A stretch of DNA of 64,000 nt from the NCBI GenBank assembly GCA_013420905.1, contig JAAXNY010000005.1, positions 2,418,001-2,482,000 of the forward strand. Direction: 5' to 3'. The stretch is from Collybia mongolica (taxonomy: Eukaryota > Basidiomycota > Agaricomycetes > Agaricales > Clitocybaceae). This document shows, piece by piece, positions 1 through 12,968 of this stretch (positions within the stretch are counted from its first letter, which is position 1; every line of letters starts with the position of its first letter). Both the position numbers and the translations under genes were made by a program. A model generated the notes under the pieces. It was not told the DNA's origin. It did not search any database and worked only from the letters and a program-made list of their open reading frames with translations.

Positions 1-165
1 TATCCTGGACCGAGGGACTAGTCACATGGAAACCTGTCGAAGGTGTGGTGCTCGGCAAATGGACTAAAATCTGGAATTGAAAGGCCTGCTCAGATCCACG
101 AGGCCCTTCAGGGTTAATGATATCTCCATATTACCAGCATCCGTCCTTTGGACTAATGTAAGTAA
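1..165. other. Left edge, no gene seen
   Basis: No open frame or splice pattern that I can support. It is presumably the 3' flank of the zinc-ribbon gene that ends at 166. Confidence 0.4.
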
Positions 166-1452
166 TCATAAGCGCTGCGCTTGACTTTCACTCCATTGAA
201 GTTGCCGGACGTAAGAAAGCGCCTGGGTGACTTTGCCAATCGTATCCGCAGTCGATCCGATCGAGGAAGAATCCACAGTATACCCGCTGTTCGTCGAAGA
301 TTGTACTGATAAATGTGCCGATAGCGTGTGGAGTGAAGATTGCAGGGCTTTTGAAGTTTCTTCCAAAGTTTGCTTAATACGTTTGGTTTGCATCTATAGA
401 CATTTATCTAGTATAATTATTGCCCGATTTATGCCGAACTTACTGAATCATCAATCAGACGCGGATCCTCAGAAATTGAAAAGCTCTAGGCTAGCATCAG
501 TAGATGCACAAAGACTTGTGTTAGAACATGACACACCTCACGAGTATTGATAGTACCCGCCGACAGCGCAACCGGGGCGTTGCTCAAGATCTATGTCTCC
601 AGCAATGAGGATCGGAAGAGAACAACATAGCTGAACCTACAGATGTAGATTCCTCGTGAGCTTCGGCATTCTCGCGAGAGTTTAGCATGTTCACTGTGCC
701 GCTATCGTCAGAATTCAGAGGTCCCAAACCTACTGGGATTAGGCGCCCTCGACCGGCCCAGTCTACTTCCGCGAGATAAACATTTCCGCAGATTACACAT
801 TCCTTCGTTATGTATTAAAATTGAGATGGGAAAGGATAATAGTGTACACACCTTTCTGGGATCTTTTTCGCCACCTGCCTTTGGAGGTCGGACCAATGGA
901 ACTCCATAGCATCTGTCGTTTGGACATTCGTCGCCAAGCATGGCCCAACCTTTAAGAAGCCGTTTGCCGATCTCTGAAGAGGCCCTGTCCGATTGTTCAC
1001 GGCGGCGCATTGATTCTTCGGTATCGACAGGAGGCGCGAAGATTGGTGAGCTGAGGGCACTTGATATTTCTGTGGGAGGTGTAGATGTCCGCGATATCCG
1101 TGAGCCGGAAGTGCGAGTTGAAGACGAGTCTGAGATGCTTATGGTCGGTTTTGATCGAGGAACTTGAAGTAAGAACATGAGTTGAATACTGATATTATGT
1201 CTGGTTTAGAGCATACCACCAGGTCTGTCGTCGCAATTGGCGCAAAAATGTGTTACAGGGATTCTTCCATTCGGGGAACGCATCATAGGAACGCTGCATC
1301 CTGGTGTTAGGCACGACTTGTCGGTCAAAACCTATGCATGGGCGAAAGATTACTTCAAAAGCGGAACCGTGGAACTTAAAGAAAACGGTGCTGACCCATC
1401 CTTGCAACATGTACTCACCCAAACGGTCAGATATGTCGATAACCGTACTCAT
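166..1452 (-). CDS. Auto-anti-p27 (ZNRD2/SSSCA1) family protein with two zinc ribbons
   Basis: The family is the Sjogren/scleroderma autoantigen p27 type (ZNRD2), small zinc-ribbon proteins of poorly known role. The first exon begins MSTVIDISDRLGEYMLQGW and ends at 1396. A GTCAGC intron (1395-1332) joins it to VLTDKSCLTPGC...FCANC, giving ribbon 1 with two CxxC-type cysteine pairs. After a second intron and a Ser/Thr-rich linker comes ribbon 2: GKRLLKGWAMLGDECPNDRC, then, past another intron near 845-805, ECVICGNVY. The C-terminus is helical (around 166-393) and reaches a stop at 166. The two ribbons are separated by about 60 residues. The start is the first ATG and matches the usual family N-terminus. 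The gene diverges from the mannosidase gene. Borders of the small exons near 490-600 are less certain than the ribbons. Confidence 0.8.
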
Positions 1453-1711
1453 CAGCCTTTTTGTATTGACAAAGTCTAGAGAAAGAGGCTTTATATGATT
1501 CGAATCGATTTCAAATTGATTATAACTTACTTTTCATGGAAAATCAAGTGGTTACGTAATGAACGGGCTTCATGAGTCACATGACGCGACGATCGTGTTC
1601 GGCTGCTGCTGTTTTTGGATTTGCCACGACTACCCTTGACCTGCTTAGCTTGTCTGCTACGCGGTTCTTCAATCGCCATATCCTGGGACATTTACATCCC
1701 ATCCAGGCTTC

Positions 1712-4700
1712 ATGAAGTGGGGAAGATACTGGCCAGAGTATCTTCTTGGCATTCTACTCTTCTTCCTGCAAGGACCTCGCTGGTTACGGAGCACACATGC
1801 CTCAGCTCCCATAAAAAGTGCTGGGTGGACTACACAGCGAAAAGTTGCCGCCCGGTATGTCATTAATGAACTGGAAGCCAATGAATATTCTATATGCATC
1901 GCAGCGAGAAAACACGTCAGCTCTGGTACCATGGATTTGACAACTACATGACTTTCGGTGTGTCATACCTACTTGTGTGCAGCAGTCCACTTCTAAGATT
2001 CGGTCCAACAGCCTTTCCGTTGGATGAGGTCTTTGGCCTGTTTATGATCTATCAAGGGAAATTATTAACAGTAGAACTGACAGCTGACCCCCCTTTCATG
2101 TTCTGGACAGGGACCAGACTGGACAAATCCGTAAGTGAGTTGTACGGTCTTGTATTGGTTATAGATATTAAAGGAACTTTAGTAAGAACATAGCCGCGAA
2201 CGATGTTGCGGGTAACTTTTCTCTAACACTCATTGACGTTCTCGACACACTGGTGGTACTTGACGACCGACAAGGGTTTGAGAGTGCTGTTAGGAATGTT
2301 ATACAATGGGTATCGTTCGATGTAAACACCAAGCCTCAAGTATTTGAGACCACTATCCGCGTCCTGGGAGGTCTCTTGTCTGGCCATATATATGCCAATC
2401 AAACGGGACAGCCGTTTCATTTACCATGGTACCAGGGAGAACTTCTTGGCATGGCGCACGACTTGGGAGAAAGGCTTCTCCCTGCTTTCTCCACACCAAC
2501 AGGACTTCCTTATGCCAGGGTACACATTAATTGAGAAGAGTCATGAATATACTCACTGTTTTGATTGTAGATCAATTTGCGCCATGGTATATCGAAAGGC
2601 GAAACTCTTGAAACGTGTTGGTTTGTCAAACACTCAATAGGATTTTTACTAATCACCAACATGTCAGGCACCGCAGGTGCTGGGTCTCTGATCCTGGAAT
2701 TTGCCACTCTGAGTCGTTTGACGGGGGACGATCGTTTTGAAAAGGCCGCGAGAAAGGTGATATTCCTATCCTTCGTTTCGTTGTATCTATCTGAATACTG
2801 GTAGGCTTTCTTTGGAATTTGGAACCGTAAATCAGACATTGGCCTTGTTGGAAATACAATTAACACCTTCACTGGGGTTTGTCACCCAAGATGTTTACCT
2901 TGAATAACTGTTTAGTTTTTCCCAATTCAGGCTTGGACGTCTCCTGAGATAACGGGAATCGGAGCTGGTATTGATTCTTTTTATGAATATGCCCTCAAAT
3001 GGTATATTCTTAGTGGTATGAACGATCCTATTGTTCGCTTTCCGTATATCATTGATCATACCTTCAGGCGAGACGGAGTTTTTGGATGTATGGGACGATG
3101 CCTATGCTGCAGTCATGCGATACTCGAGGGCAATTGACGGCTTTTGGGTAAGTTCTACATGGTCTCAATGATAAATGACTAGATGGCCGTTTCACAGTAT
3201 CAAACAGTCAACATGAACAGTGGTGATGTCGCTTACCATACTATCGACTCTCTGTCGGCCTTCTGGCCTGGTCTTCAAGTTCTGGCTGGAGATGTTCAAA
3301 ACGCTATCAAACTACACCTAATATGTTTGTTCATCTCCTCCGTTCCCTACGGTATTATTCACTTCCTTTAGATTACAATTTATGGCGGCAGTATTCCGGG
3401 CTTCCCGAGGTTTTTGATACAAACTACAAACGAGCCACTTCACATCAGTATCCGCTCCGACCTGGTACAAAATATGACAATACGATCCTATGCAAAAACT
3501 TATTATATCTGTAGAATTCATCGAATCCACCTGGTACCTCTATCGCGTGGGTTACTTGACATTGATTCTAATGCCCTCCCGCCTACCATCGTTCTTTTCC
3601 ACAGGCCACCCGGGACCCTTTCTACCTCGACGTCGGCGAGCGCGTTCTTTTTGATATCATCACTCGTGCAAAAGTCGACTGCGGCCTGACCGGGATCCAA
3701 GATCTCAGAACAAATAAACGTGATGACCGCATGGAATCATTTGCACTTTCAGAAACACTCAAGGTAGATCATATACATTGTTCTAGGCATATCACACCTC
3801 TCAGAGGATCGCACTAGTATCTCTACCTCCTTTTTGACGAGGATAACCCACTACACAGTGATGACTCAAACTTTGTTTTTACAACGGAGGGACACATACT
3901 ATCTCTCAGCAAGGAACATCTCAAAACGATCCTACCATCTCCTAGTACAATGCGTTCGATTGACGGCCACCAATGCCCTGCATATCAACCCGTCATTCAT
4001 GTGTTTGACAACCACTTAAAAAATACTGGCCTAGTAAAAGGTATTCAGTCCCGGGGTGATGCTGATTATGCTCGATATCTGGTTGGCCTTCTTCCAACCC
4101 AAGTTGATATCGACACATGGTCTCCCAATGGCTGGTGTGAGAAACCCCGAGTAGACCTATTTGTAAGTGAATCATTCATTTGTCACATCAGATACCCAGA
4201 TAGTCCTATTTCAGTCGCAAGAATTCATTTTATCAGCAAATGGCCAAATTGTACCGGAGGACCTCAGCCCAAGTCTGTTGAAACTTGGTATCCTCCCAGA
4301 TGGGTATATCATACAGAATGTCACTGGCATTCGTATGCGTATCGTTCGACGACTGGATAGTACGGGTTATGAAGTCAGAAAACGTAAGATATTTTCAGTT
4401 CGTGACCAGAAAACCTATGTCAATTAATCAAACATCGTAGTGGGCCACTATAACGTTAGGCCTGGTCACTTGGTTTACGTTAACGACTCCTCGCTATTCC
4501 TCCCAGATGGAAATAGTAACCCCCCTACAAAGCGCGATCCAGATGTTGACCTTCGATTCTACCTAGACGAAGTGAACCCTTTGTTTGAAGTCCAAACTGG
4601 AATGCAGGGTGTTCTGGACTCGTCGAATGAGTTCAATGTACTTGTCACTGGTCATCAGGGGCATTTCGGTGGAGATCTATCTCCAAAGGCACTCGCTGAG

Positions 4701-5183
4701 CAGAAGCATATGCGATTTGCCCAAAAAGAGGGGTTGGTTGTTCACAGGGACTTTGATAATACTCAGGGGTGCCATGCATATACGCAGTCTTATCCCGACG
4801 CTGTTCTACTTGTGCACAGAGGTGGCTGCACCTTCCTAGAAAAATTGCTCCAAGCGCGAGCAGCTTCGGCAGCTGGCGTCCTCGTGATTAGCGATGTTGA
4901 TTCTGTTTTCAATCCAACCGCAAATCTCGATGAGCTCGAAGAAGCTGGAGATCTCAGCAACACGGCTATCGTTGTGCTCCCACAGAAGGCGGGCCAAGTC
5001 ATTTGGGAGATGATGGACCGTGCCGAACAATGGGGTGCCAACCAGGTCATGGTAGCGCTGGATCACGAATCAAGGGCAAAAGCCCCTGATACAGGACAAA
5101 CGCCAGAACAGAGGGCGAAAGATCCCAGCCGGATATTGTATATTAATAGCCACCCTCTGCTCAATACGAGATTGTTAGTTTGA
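1712..5183 (+). CDS. ER degradation-enhancing alpha-mannosidase (GH47, EDEM/Htm1) with PA domain
   Basis: EDEM/Htm1 proteins trim mannose from misfolded glycoproteins in the ER and mark them for ERAD. The first exon gives a signal peptide ([20 protein letters not shown]) and then the GH47 start [10 protein letters not shown]. Splicing yields [10 protein letters not shown] followed by AFPLDE, a family hallmark. Further GH47 blocks are [55 protein letters not shown] and [18 protein letters not shown]. The last exon (from about 4439) carries a protease-associated domain around [20 protein letters not shown]. The product is about 900 residues, as expected for an Htm1 form with a C-terminal extension. 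It has no HDEL-like retention signal and ends LLNTRLLV. There are more than ten short introns. The stop lies only 14 bp from the stop of the convergent APRT gene. Confidence 0.9.
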
Positions 5184-5197
5184 ATAACCAAAAATCT

Positions 5198-5908
5198 TCA
5201 ATCATCTGATTGAACAATCGAGTAGGCTGGAGCATCTAACTTTGTCCCAGCCTTGAGGAACATCAGTTCGATGATAAAGAGGTATTCCAGAGTCTTTCCG
5301 CCCTGCTTGGCAACCAGCTCGCCGGCGGCGCGCGCAGAACCACCTAGAAGTCTGTTTAGAACAAATGAGATGTAGAGTTGGGTTGGCGTCGCGGACCTGT
5401 CGCTATCAGATCGTCGATAATTATCACGCTTTGTCCTGGCTGAATTGCATTTTCTTGCATCTCAAATATGTCCTGGATGTTCAATCGAGATGAATTGTGC
5501 AGTAAGGACAATTGAGAAACGCACCACCCCATACTCCTTTTCATATGAGGCATTGACACACGTTCCGGGAAGTTTTCCTTGTTTTCTGACAGGTACGAAG
5601 GCGGCTCCAAGCCTCAAAGCGATTATCGGACCAAGGAGAAATCCTCGTGCGTCAAGACCAACGACAACATCGATCTTTCTCGTGGGTGATTTGATGATAG
5701 TATGTGATGTTATGTGATGAAGAAAATGTGTAATGAGCGTTTCAAAAGTGATTGGATTACGCAGAAGAGGGAATATGTCGAGAAAAATGATGCCCTGGTA
5801 TTGCGGTACGGTAAGGCCAGGCCACAATCAATTAGATCTGAACAGTCTTACCTTCTTCGGAAAGTCGGGATGAGATGTTAGCTGACCTTTGATGTACTCA
5901 ACGTCCAT
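5198..5908 (-). CDS. APT1: Adenine phosphoribosyltransferase
   Basis: APRT makes AMP from adenine and PRPP in cytosolic purine salvage. The protein starts MDVEYIKGQLTSHPDFPKKG, the usual N-terminus. After an intron come GIIFLDIFPLLRNP and VVGLDARGFLLGP, then the PRPP-binding segment VIIIDDLIATG, split by an intron from GSARAAGELV. The end is KLDAPAYSIVQSDD with the stop at 5198-5200. The length, about 180 residues, is normal. It is convergent with the EDEM gene, and the two 3' UTRs must overlap. The gene upstream on the same strand is eS1. Confidence 0.9.
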
Positions 5909-6192
5909 GAGGAGAAGTCTGCGGTAACTTTGAGTGGTCGAAATTCTATTTTAGATTGGCCGCATACAAGTGTTTTTTTTGAGGATTATACCTATTCGTA
6001 TAATATTTGTAATTTATTTAGGTTAGACGGCGTGCTACCAATGTTCGACTTACATCAAAGATTGGTTTTGCCCCAATTCATTGTCAAGAAACGAAGTAAA
6101 TGAACTTAGATATCACACGAGTAGGATGCACGCGGCGGGAAACGATATAGCATAACGTATGTACTAAACGCTCGACTGGATGAAAGGGGGTT

Positions 6193-7184
6193 CTAAACTG
6201 ACTCGAGGACTTCCGGCTCTTTGAAGTCTTTCGCTACCCGCGTGCCTGTTTCCTGGGGAAACAAAAAGAAGGGATGAGCTAAATTCGGACACAAGGGAGG
6301 GAAGAACATACATCGGTAGACTCCCCGTGGAGCTCAAGCAGTTTGGAGACGTCGAACTTCGGTGCTTTCAGGATTTTCGCCTTGCGCACGTACACGTTCT
6401 GAAGAGGGTAGATGCTCCTTGCCGCCTTCTCAATCTCACGACCGATCGCCTCAGGCACAAATTTCTGAACTAGCTCCTTCAGATCACAGCTTGTTGCCTC
6501 CCTGGTCATGATTTCGAACATCTTCTTTCTGATCTCCCGAATTTGACTAGATTGTGCATATGTAGTTTTTCTCACTTGTGATGGTCTCCGCTTGGTGAAC
6601 CCGATAGCGAAGAGTCGGAGGAGATATCCATCGGTGGTTTTGACATCGACGTGCGCCTCGATGAGCGTCTGCCATTTGCGGACCAAGGAACGGAGCTTGT
6701 CGGAGGTGAAGTCCATACCGTGGAAATTCGTTAGGCAGTTCTTGCCTTGGATCTCATCGATGCGTAGCTTGATTTTGCGGAACGATTGCTCCTCGTCCTT
6801 GTTAAGATCGGCCAATGACACTTCGACAATACGGCCCTTGAGAGAATCATTTGCATTTTCTAGACAATGTTGAGCATATAGAAGTTAAAAGTAGAGTGAA
6901 AGACGTACTGAGTCCCTGGGACCTGTTAGCAAGTGTCTTGCCAACATTTCGGACTTCGAAGATTGAAGGTGCCTTGATATCATACCAGTCTAGAAATATA
7001 TGAGTCGGGCAGTTGCGCGGGAGTGTTTGTAACTCACCCTTCCTGGAGAAGGGGTCAACAACCTTTTTCTTGATACCCTTCTTGCCCTTGGAGAGGCGTT
7101 TATTCTGTCATACCAGAAGTGTCAGAATATATGTACCACATGCGTAGCTTTAAAGCAAGTTTGACAGACCTTTCCTACAGCCAT
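6193..7184 (-). CDS. RPS1: 40S ribosomal protein eS1 (S3Ae family)
   Basis: eS1 is a structural protein of the small ribosomal subunit near the mRNA exit site. The first exon holds only MAVGK. It is followed by [20 protein letters not shown] and [20 protein letters not shown], the conserved family start. The large exon (6279-6821) gives [59 protein letters not shown] and [20 protein letters not shown] last exon gives [19 protein letters not shown] and a stop at 6193-6195. The length is normal, about 257 residues. A very short first coding exon is common in fungal ribosomal protein genes. It shares a 230 bp divergent spacer with ATG10. Confidence 0.95.
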
Positions 7185-7414
7185 GTTATCGAGTTACTGT
7201 ACGATGCGGTGGGGAGAAGACCGCAACAGAGGGCGAGCCGGCACTTGGACGGGCTTAGGTTTGAGATAGTGAGGGCCTCAGGATTTGGTCGTGTTGTGTG
7301 TCACTCATCCCGGCAGGAAGTGGCTTCAAACCTTAATTTTCTAGCTGCATAGCTGCTCCCACGCTACCCATTCTACCTTTCGAATATTCCATTGTACATG
7401 TGTGTGGCTATGTA

Positions 7415-8173
7415 ATGTTGACCCGCCCTCAATTTGACACTGCTTGTACCGCGCTCATCGCCAAATATTCAGACTTCAAGGACGATTCACCAGCGACACA
7501 TGCTTTACGAGGCTGGTCTTGGAACGAGCATCCCGTGCGCTAGTATTTTCGCTTTGCGCTCCTGTCCTCATCTCGTCGCCGACTAGTCAATGTCTAGTCT
7601 TGGCTTCATGTCGCGGATGACAATGCACACCCCGCGATCAAAGTCATTGTCTTTGGATGATCTTTGTGCCAATGAATTTGAAGAAGCCCCCTTTGACGAG
7701 GACGATGCTATCTTGTCTACACCATCTGCCTCTGAGATATTAATATCACAACAATATGTTGTCCTTTCTGCGACATTTCGAGTTCCTGCCTTCTACTTTA
7801 CGTTACATGACTCTAGTCTGTGACAGCTTTGTCAAACCACAGCATAAACTAACGACTCCATACAGTGGGATGCCCTCTCGGCCTCGGCGATATTCTTGAA
7901 TCGTCTTTATTCCGATACTTCGCATTTGAGGGAACGGAGGTGACGGCATTTGGACTCACGCGTCCAGTATCGTCGTTCCCTCTTCTTTCTCAAGGAGATC
8001 ATCCCACCCTCGGAACGCCATGTTGGTATTTACACCCTTGTGAAACATCGAAAAGTGTGGAAGAAGTGATGTCGGAGGTTGAACAGACTGGTTGGACTGA
8101 AGAGCTGCGATTAGTACGGTGGTTAGAGGTATGGTTCATGACCGTCGGGACCGCAGTAAACTTTAGACCGTAG
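7415..8173 (+). CDS. ATG10: Autophagy-related E2-like enzyme Atg10
   Basis: Atg10 is the E2-like enzyme that conjugates Atg12 to Atg5 in autophagosome formation. Three exons are joined here. 7415-7530 encodes MLTRPQFDTACTALIAKYSD and a WSWNEHP end. A second exon (from about 7587) gives SLGFMSRM, an acidic linker and FRVPAFYFTLHDS. The third (from about 7863) gives MGCPLGLGDI and the catalytic block GTPCWYLHPCETS, in which the Cys of HPC is the expected active site. The C-terminus WLEVWFMTVGTAVNFRP fits the family. The length is about 210 residues. The phase of the first intron was chosen to keep the frame open (tag acceptor just before TCAATG). The order of motifs supports Atg10 rather than Atg3. 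Confidence 0.8.
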
Positions 8174-8513
8174 ATCCATACACATCACAATTTTTGCCGC
8201 TATGTTAATTATCGAGCTCGATGTCGGCGGCGTTGCCGAGGGAGAAACATATGCCAGCCACCGGAGCTTATCCATCGGCTGACGGCGATCGAGAGCTTAT
8301 AAAAGGGCAGTGGCTGGATGAACTTCCCAACGTTATAACGTAACTCGGGCTTTCCTCAAAATCACCCGACAATTCTGAGTAAGTAAGAATCTCAGAATCT
8401 ATAGTATTCCGACTACTGAGGATTACAAGGCTGTCCTATCATTTGTCGTACGATCCGATACAAGATCGTATCAGTATAGCCGAGTCTCCCCCGATTACAT
8501 ATTCTATAAAGCC
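8174..8513. other. Spacer between ATG10 and the thiolase gene
   Basis: No gene is visible. It holds a TATA-like box (8298-8304) and, at about 8450-8470, a short inverted repeat (ACGATC ... GATCGT) enclosed by GGCT ... AGCC. It is probably the promoter and 5' leader of the thiolase gene. Confidence 0.4.
8298..8304 (+). promoter_or_regulatory. TATA-like box upstream of the thiolase gene
   Basis: The sequence TATAAAA lies in the context agcTTATAAAAGGGC, about 210 bp before the thiolase ATG. That distance would imply a long 5' leader or a leader intron. Confidence 0.35.
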
Positions 8514-10020
<1,507 letters not shown>

Positions 10021-10316
10021 CCCATAGATTTCCCGCGCATGCAGCAATCTATTCTTGTACTTTTACCGTTGGAACTTGAATATCACTAATCAGCACGATA
10101 TGCATGAGTCCGAGGAGCACATGTAAAGCATTTGCCCGAAGGTTGACTCCAAATTCGTGAGATCATTTGACGGCTTTGCTTTTTGTCATTACATTTGGAG
10201 AGTATTTTTCCGCTCTGGCTCCACGGTGGTCAGTCAATTGGGTATTTTCTGCCCACAGACTAATGGCGTATTGATAACCCCCAAGAGTGGAGGGATGAGG
10301 TGTGTTATCCACCATC

Positions 10317-12785
10317 ATGACGCTTGTCGCCGAGAAGATGAATGGGTCCGATCCAGACAAGGTCGAGGTTGCCAGCGCCCCTGAGCGCATCACTGACGAA
10401 AAGGATGACCACGATACTTTCTCAATCAAGCTTGGCGAAGGTGACGAGGCTCTGCAGCTTATTGGTGCAGAACGAACAGTCCATTTTAGCGAAGAGTATA
10501 ACCTCCGGTTGAGGAGAAAGTTGGTGTGTCTGCATCTTTCTCTGAATCCTCTGTGGTCAGCATCAATCCGACAAATGTAGGATTTACTCATACCACCCAT
10601 CTGTGCGGCAGTGTACTTCACTCAATACCTGTGAGAAAATATACTTCTTATATCCTGTACTCTTCACAACGGAATTTATTTCCCTATCAGAGACAAGACC
10701 TCTTTGAACTATGCGAGGTCTATCTATCGGGGGGTTTAGCTTTGTCAACAGTCTAACATGGCCAACTTCACAGTATAATGGGCCTCCCTATAGTCGGTCA
10801 GGTATTTCCTCCGCTTACGGTTGTCCGCGGGGAGCTGACATGAATAAAGCACTACAATCTGGTATCACTGGCTTTCTATCTCGGTGAGTCGACTGCAATA
10901 TACCAGCGTCCCTTGGGCTTCACTGAACTTCGTTTCAGGTTTCTTGTGCTGGGAATTTCCGACAGTGTACATTTCGCAAAAACTGAGGCTCGCGAAATAT
11001 CTTGGTACACGGATCTGTTAACTGCTTACGAGTATTTGACAAGGTTATCTGTTATCAGGAGCAAATATTGTTGTATGGGGTGTCATCCTGATGCTTCAGG
11101 CAGTGGGGACATCTTTCGGTGCCTTTTTTGCGCTCCGCTTCCTCCTTGGTACATTTGATTCAAACGACGTAGTGGGCTCTATGCTGATAGCCACTTAGGG
11201 ATGTGCGAAAGCTGTGTCGCTCCTATATTAATCATGATAATATCTATGTTCTACAAGAAGGACGAACAGGTATGTATCACTACATTGGTCCAAAAGCCAT
11301 TCTGACAAATTCTGATAAGGCCCAACGTATATCATGGTTTTATGTCATGGTATGTATTCTCGCCATTCAACATATATTTGGTTCGTGAGGTTTGTTAAGA
11401 ACGGATTCGCTCAAATCTTCGGTGGATTCGTCGCATATGTACGTGAACAACGCCTATAATCACGAGCATATCCTAAAATGCTCTAGGGGATATCTTTTTA
11501 TACAGGAAAAGTCCTAGCACCTTACAAGATCATATACTTCGTCTTAGGAGGACTCGCAATAGTTGTCGGCACCTGCGTACTTATCTGGCTGCCCGATTCC
11601 CCCGTACATGCCCAATTTTTAACCAAGGAAGAACGAATCGCAGCTCTGGAGCGAGTCCGGGATGATCAAGGGGGTACTGAAAATAAGACGCTAAAGAAGT
11701 ATCAAATAATTGAGGCTCTGAGTGACTTCAGAACTTGGCTCATCATCTTGACAACATTCTTTAGTCAGTCTAATCACTGCTTTCTCTCTCTCTGTGAACT
11801 AGTGCTGATTGGTCTATATTAGCGAGCATACCCAATGGTGGCCTCAGCAATTGTGATTAGACACCTTTATGATACTTGGGAAACAGACACTGATTTCTCC
11901 ACAAAGTCAGCAACCTTATAATCAAGAGTTTCGGATACACGCATGTCACCCACAATTCTGATAATGATTTACCTCATGTTGATAAAGGTCCCGCCAAGCT
12001 CTCATCTTGTCCACTCCAGGAGGCGCGGTTCATTCCATCACCGTCCTTGCCTGTGGCTGGTATTCGGGAAAGAAGGTATTGAAAATAATTTACATAACAT
12101 CTATGCTTAGTATCCCTGATGTAGAATGAGCGCATGACTCCCATCGTATTTGCCTTAGTCCCAACCATTGCTGGAGCAGGTGGGGTTTCGAAAACAATGA
12201 AACCTTTTATAAGCCGCCTCAACGTTTTCTAGCAATTCTGATAGGTCTCAACGACTCTGGCAAGAAGGGAGCGCTATTGTTTGGTCAGTAGTAACACCTC
12301 TGATGATATCCATGGCCCACTCGGATATAGCGATATATCTCGTCGCATCCTTTGCAAGTGCTTTGTCAACAGTATATGCCTATAATGCAAGCAATATCGC
12401 AGGGCACACGAAGAAAAGTACGATAAATGCGATGACTCTAGTGGCCTTTAGCATCGGGAATATCGTTGGGACTGAGACATTTCTACCCAAGGATGCCCCG
12501 GATTATATTCCTGGTAAAATTACGATTATGGTGCTCCTGACTGTTCAGCTTGGCGTGTGTTTCCTCCTTCGACATATCAATATTCGGCTGAACGTCAAGA
12601 AACGGGCGATGATTGAACAGGAGAAGACTCGGCGTGGTTGGTCGGATGTGGATGTTCAAAGAGAGAGAGAAAGGCACGCGTTTGCTGACTTGACAGATAA
12701 AGAGTGTGTTCCCAATATTTTTTAAAGATATGCGTGCGACTCACCTTTTGTGCACAGGAACATGTACTTTGTGTATACAGCTTAA
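10317..12785 (+). CDS. MFS transporter, allantoate permease (Dal5/ACS) family
   Basis: This is a plasma-membrane solute:proton symporter of the anion:cation symporter family. The substrate cannot be read from sequence; relatives carry allantoate, nicotinate, biotin precursors and similar acids. The acidic N-terminus is followed by HFSEEYNLRLRRKL. The next exons give ASIMGLPIVGQ, FYLGFLCWEFPTVYISQKLR, FFALRFLLGMCESCVAPILI, FYKKDEQAQRISWFYVMNGF and PDSPVHAQFLTKEERIAALE, the pattern of this family. The C-terminus is LTDKENMYFVYTA, reached through a last intron (donor just after 12713). There are about a dozen short introns. The start is the first in-frame ATG, after a GTG that also keeps the frame open. 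The inner exons were joined by eye. Confidence 0.8.
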
Positions 12786-12968
12786 ACGTTGAAGTTGAGA
12801 TCTAAGAGGCGGTATTTGTTGGGTATTTGACATGATTTCGTTGTAAACCGATGGGACCACTCTAATTTATGCACTTGATTGGCCCGCCACCCACAACGTC
12901 GTGACGTCACACTAATTCTCAGTTGATACTTTAGTTGTTTTTTGCATCATCTGAAGGTCGCGCTCGTT

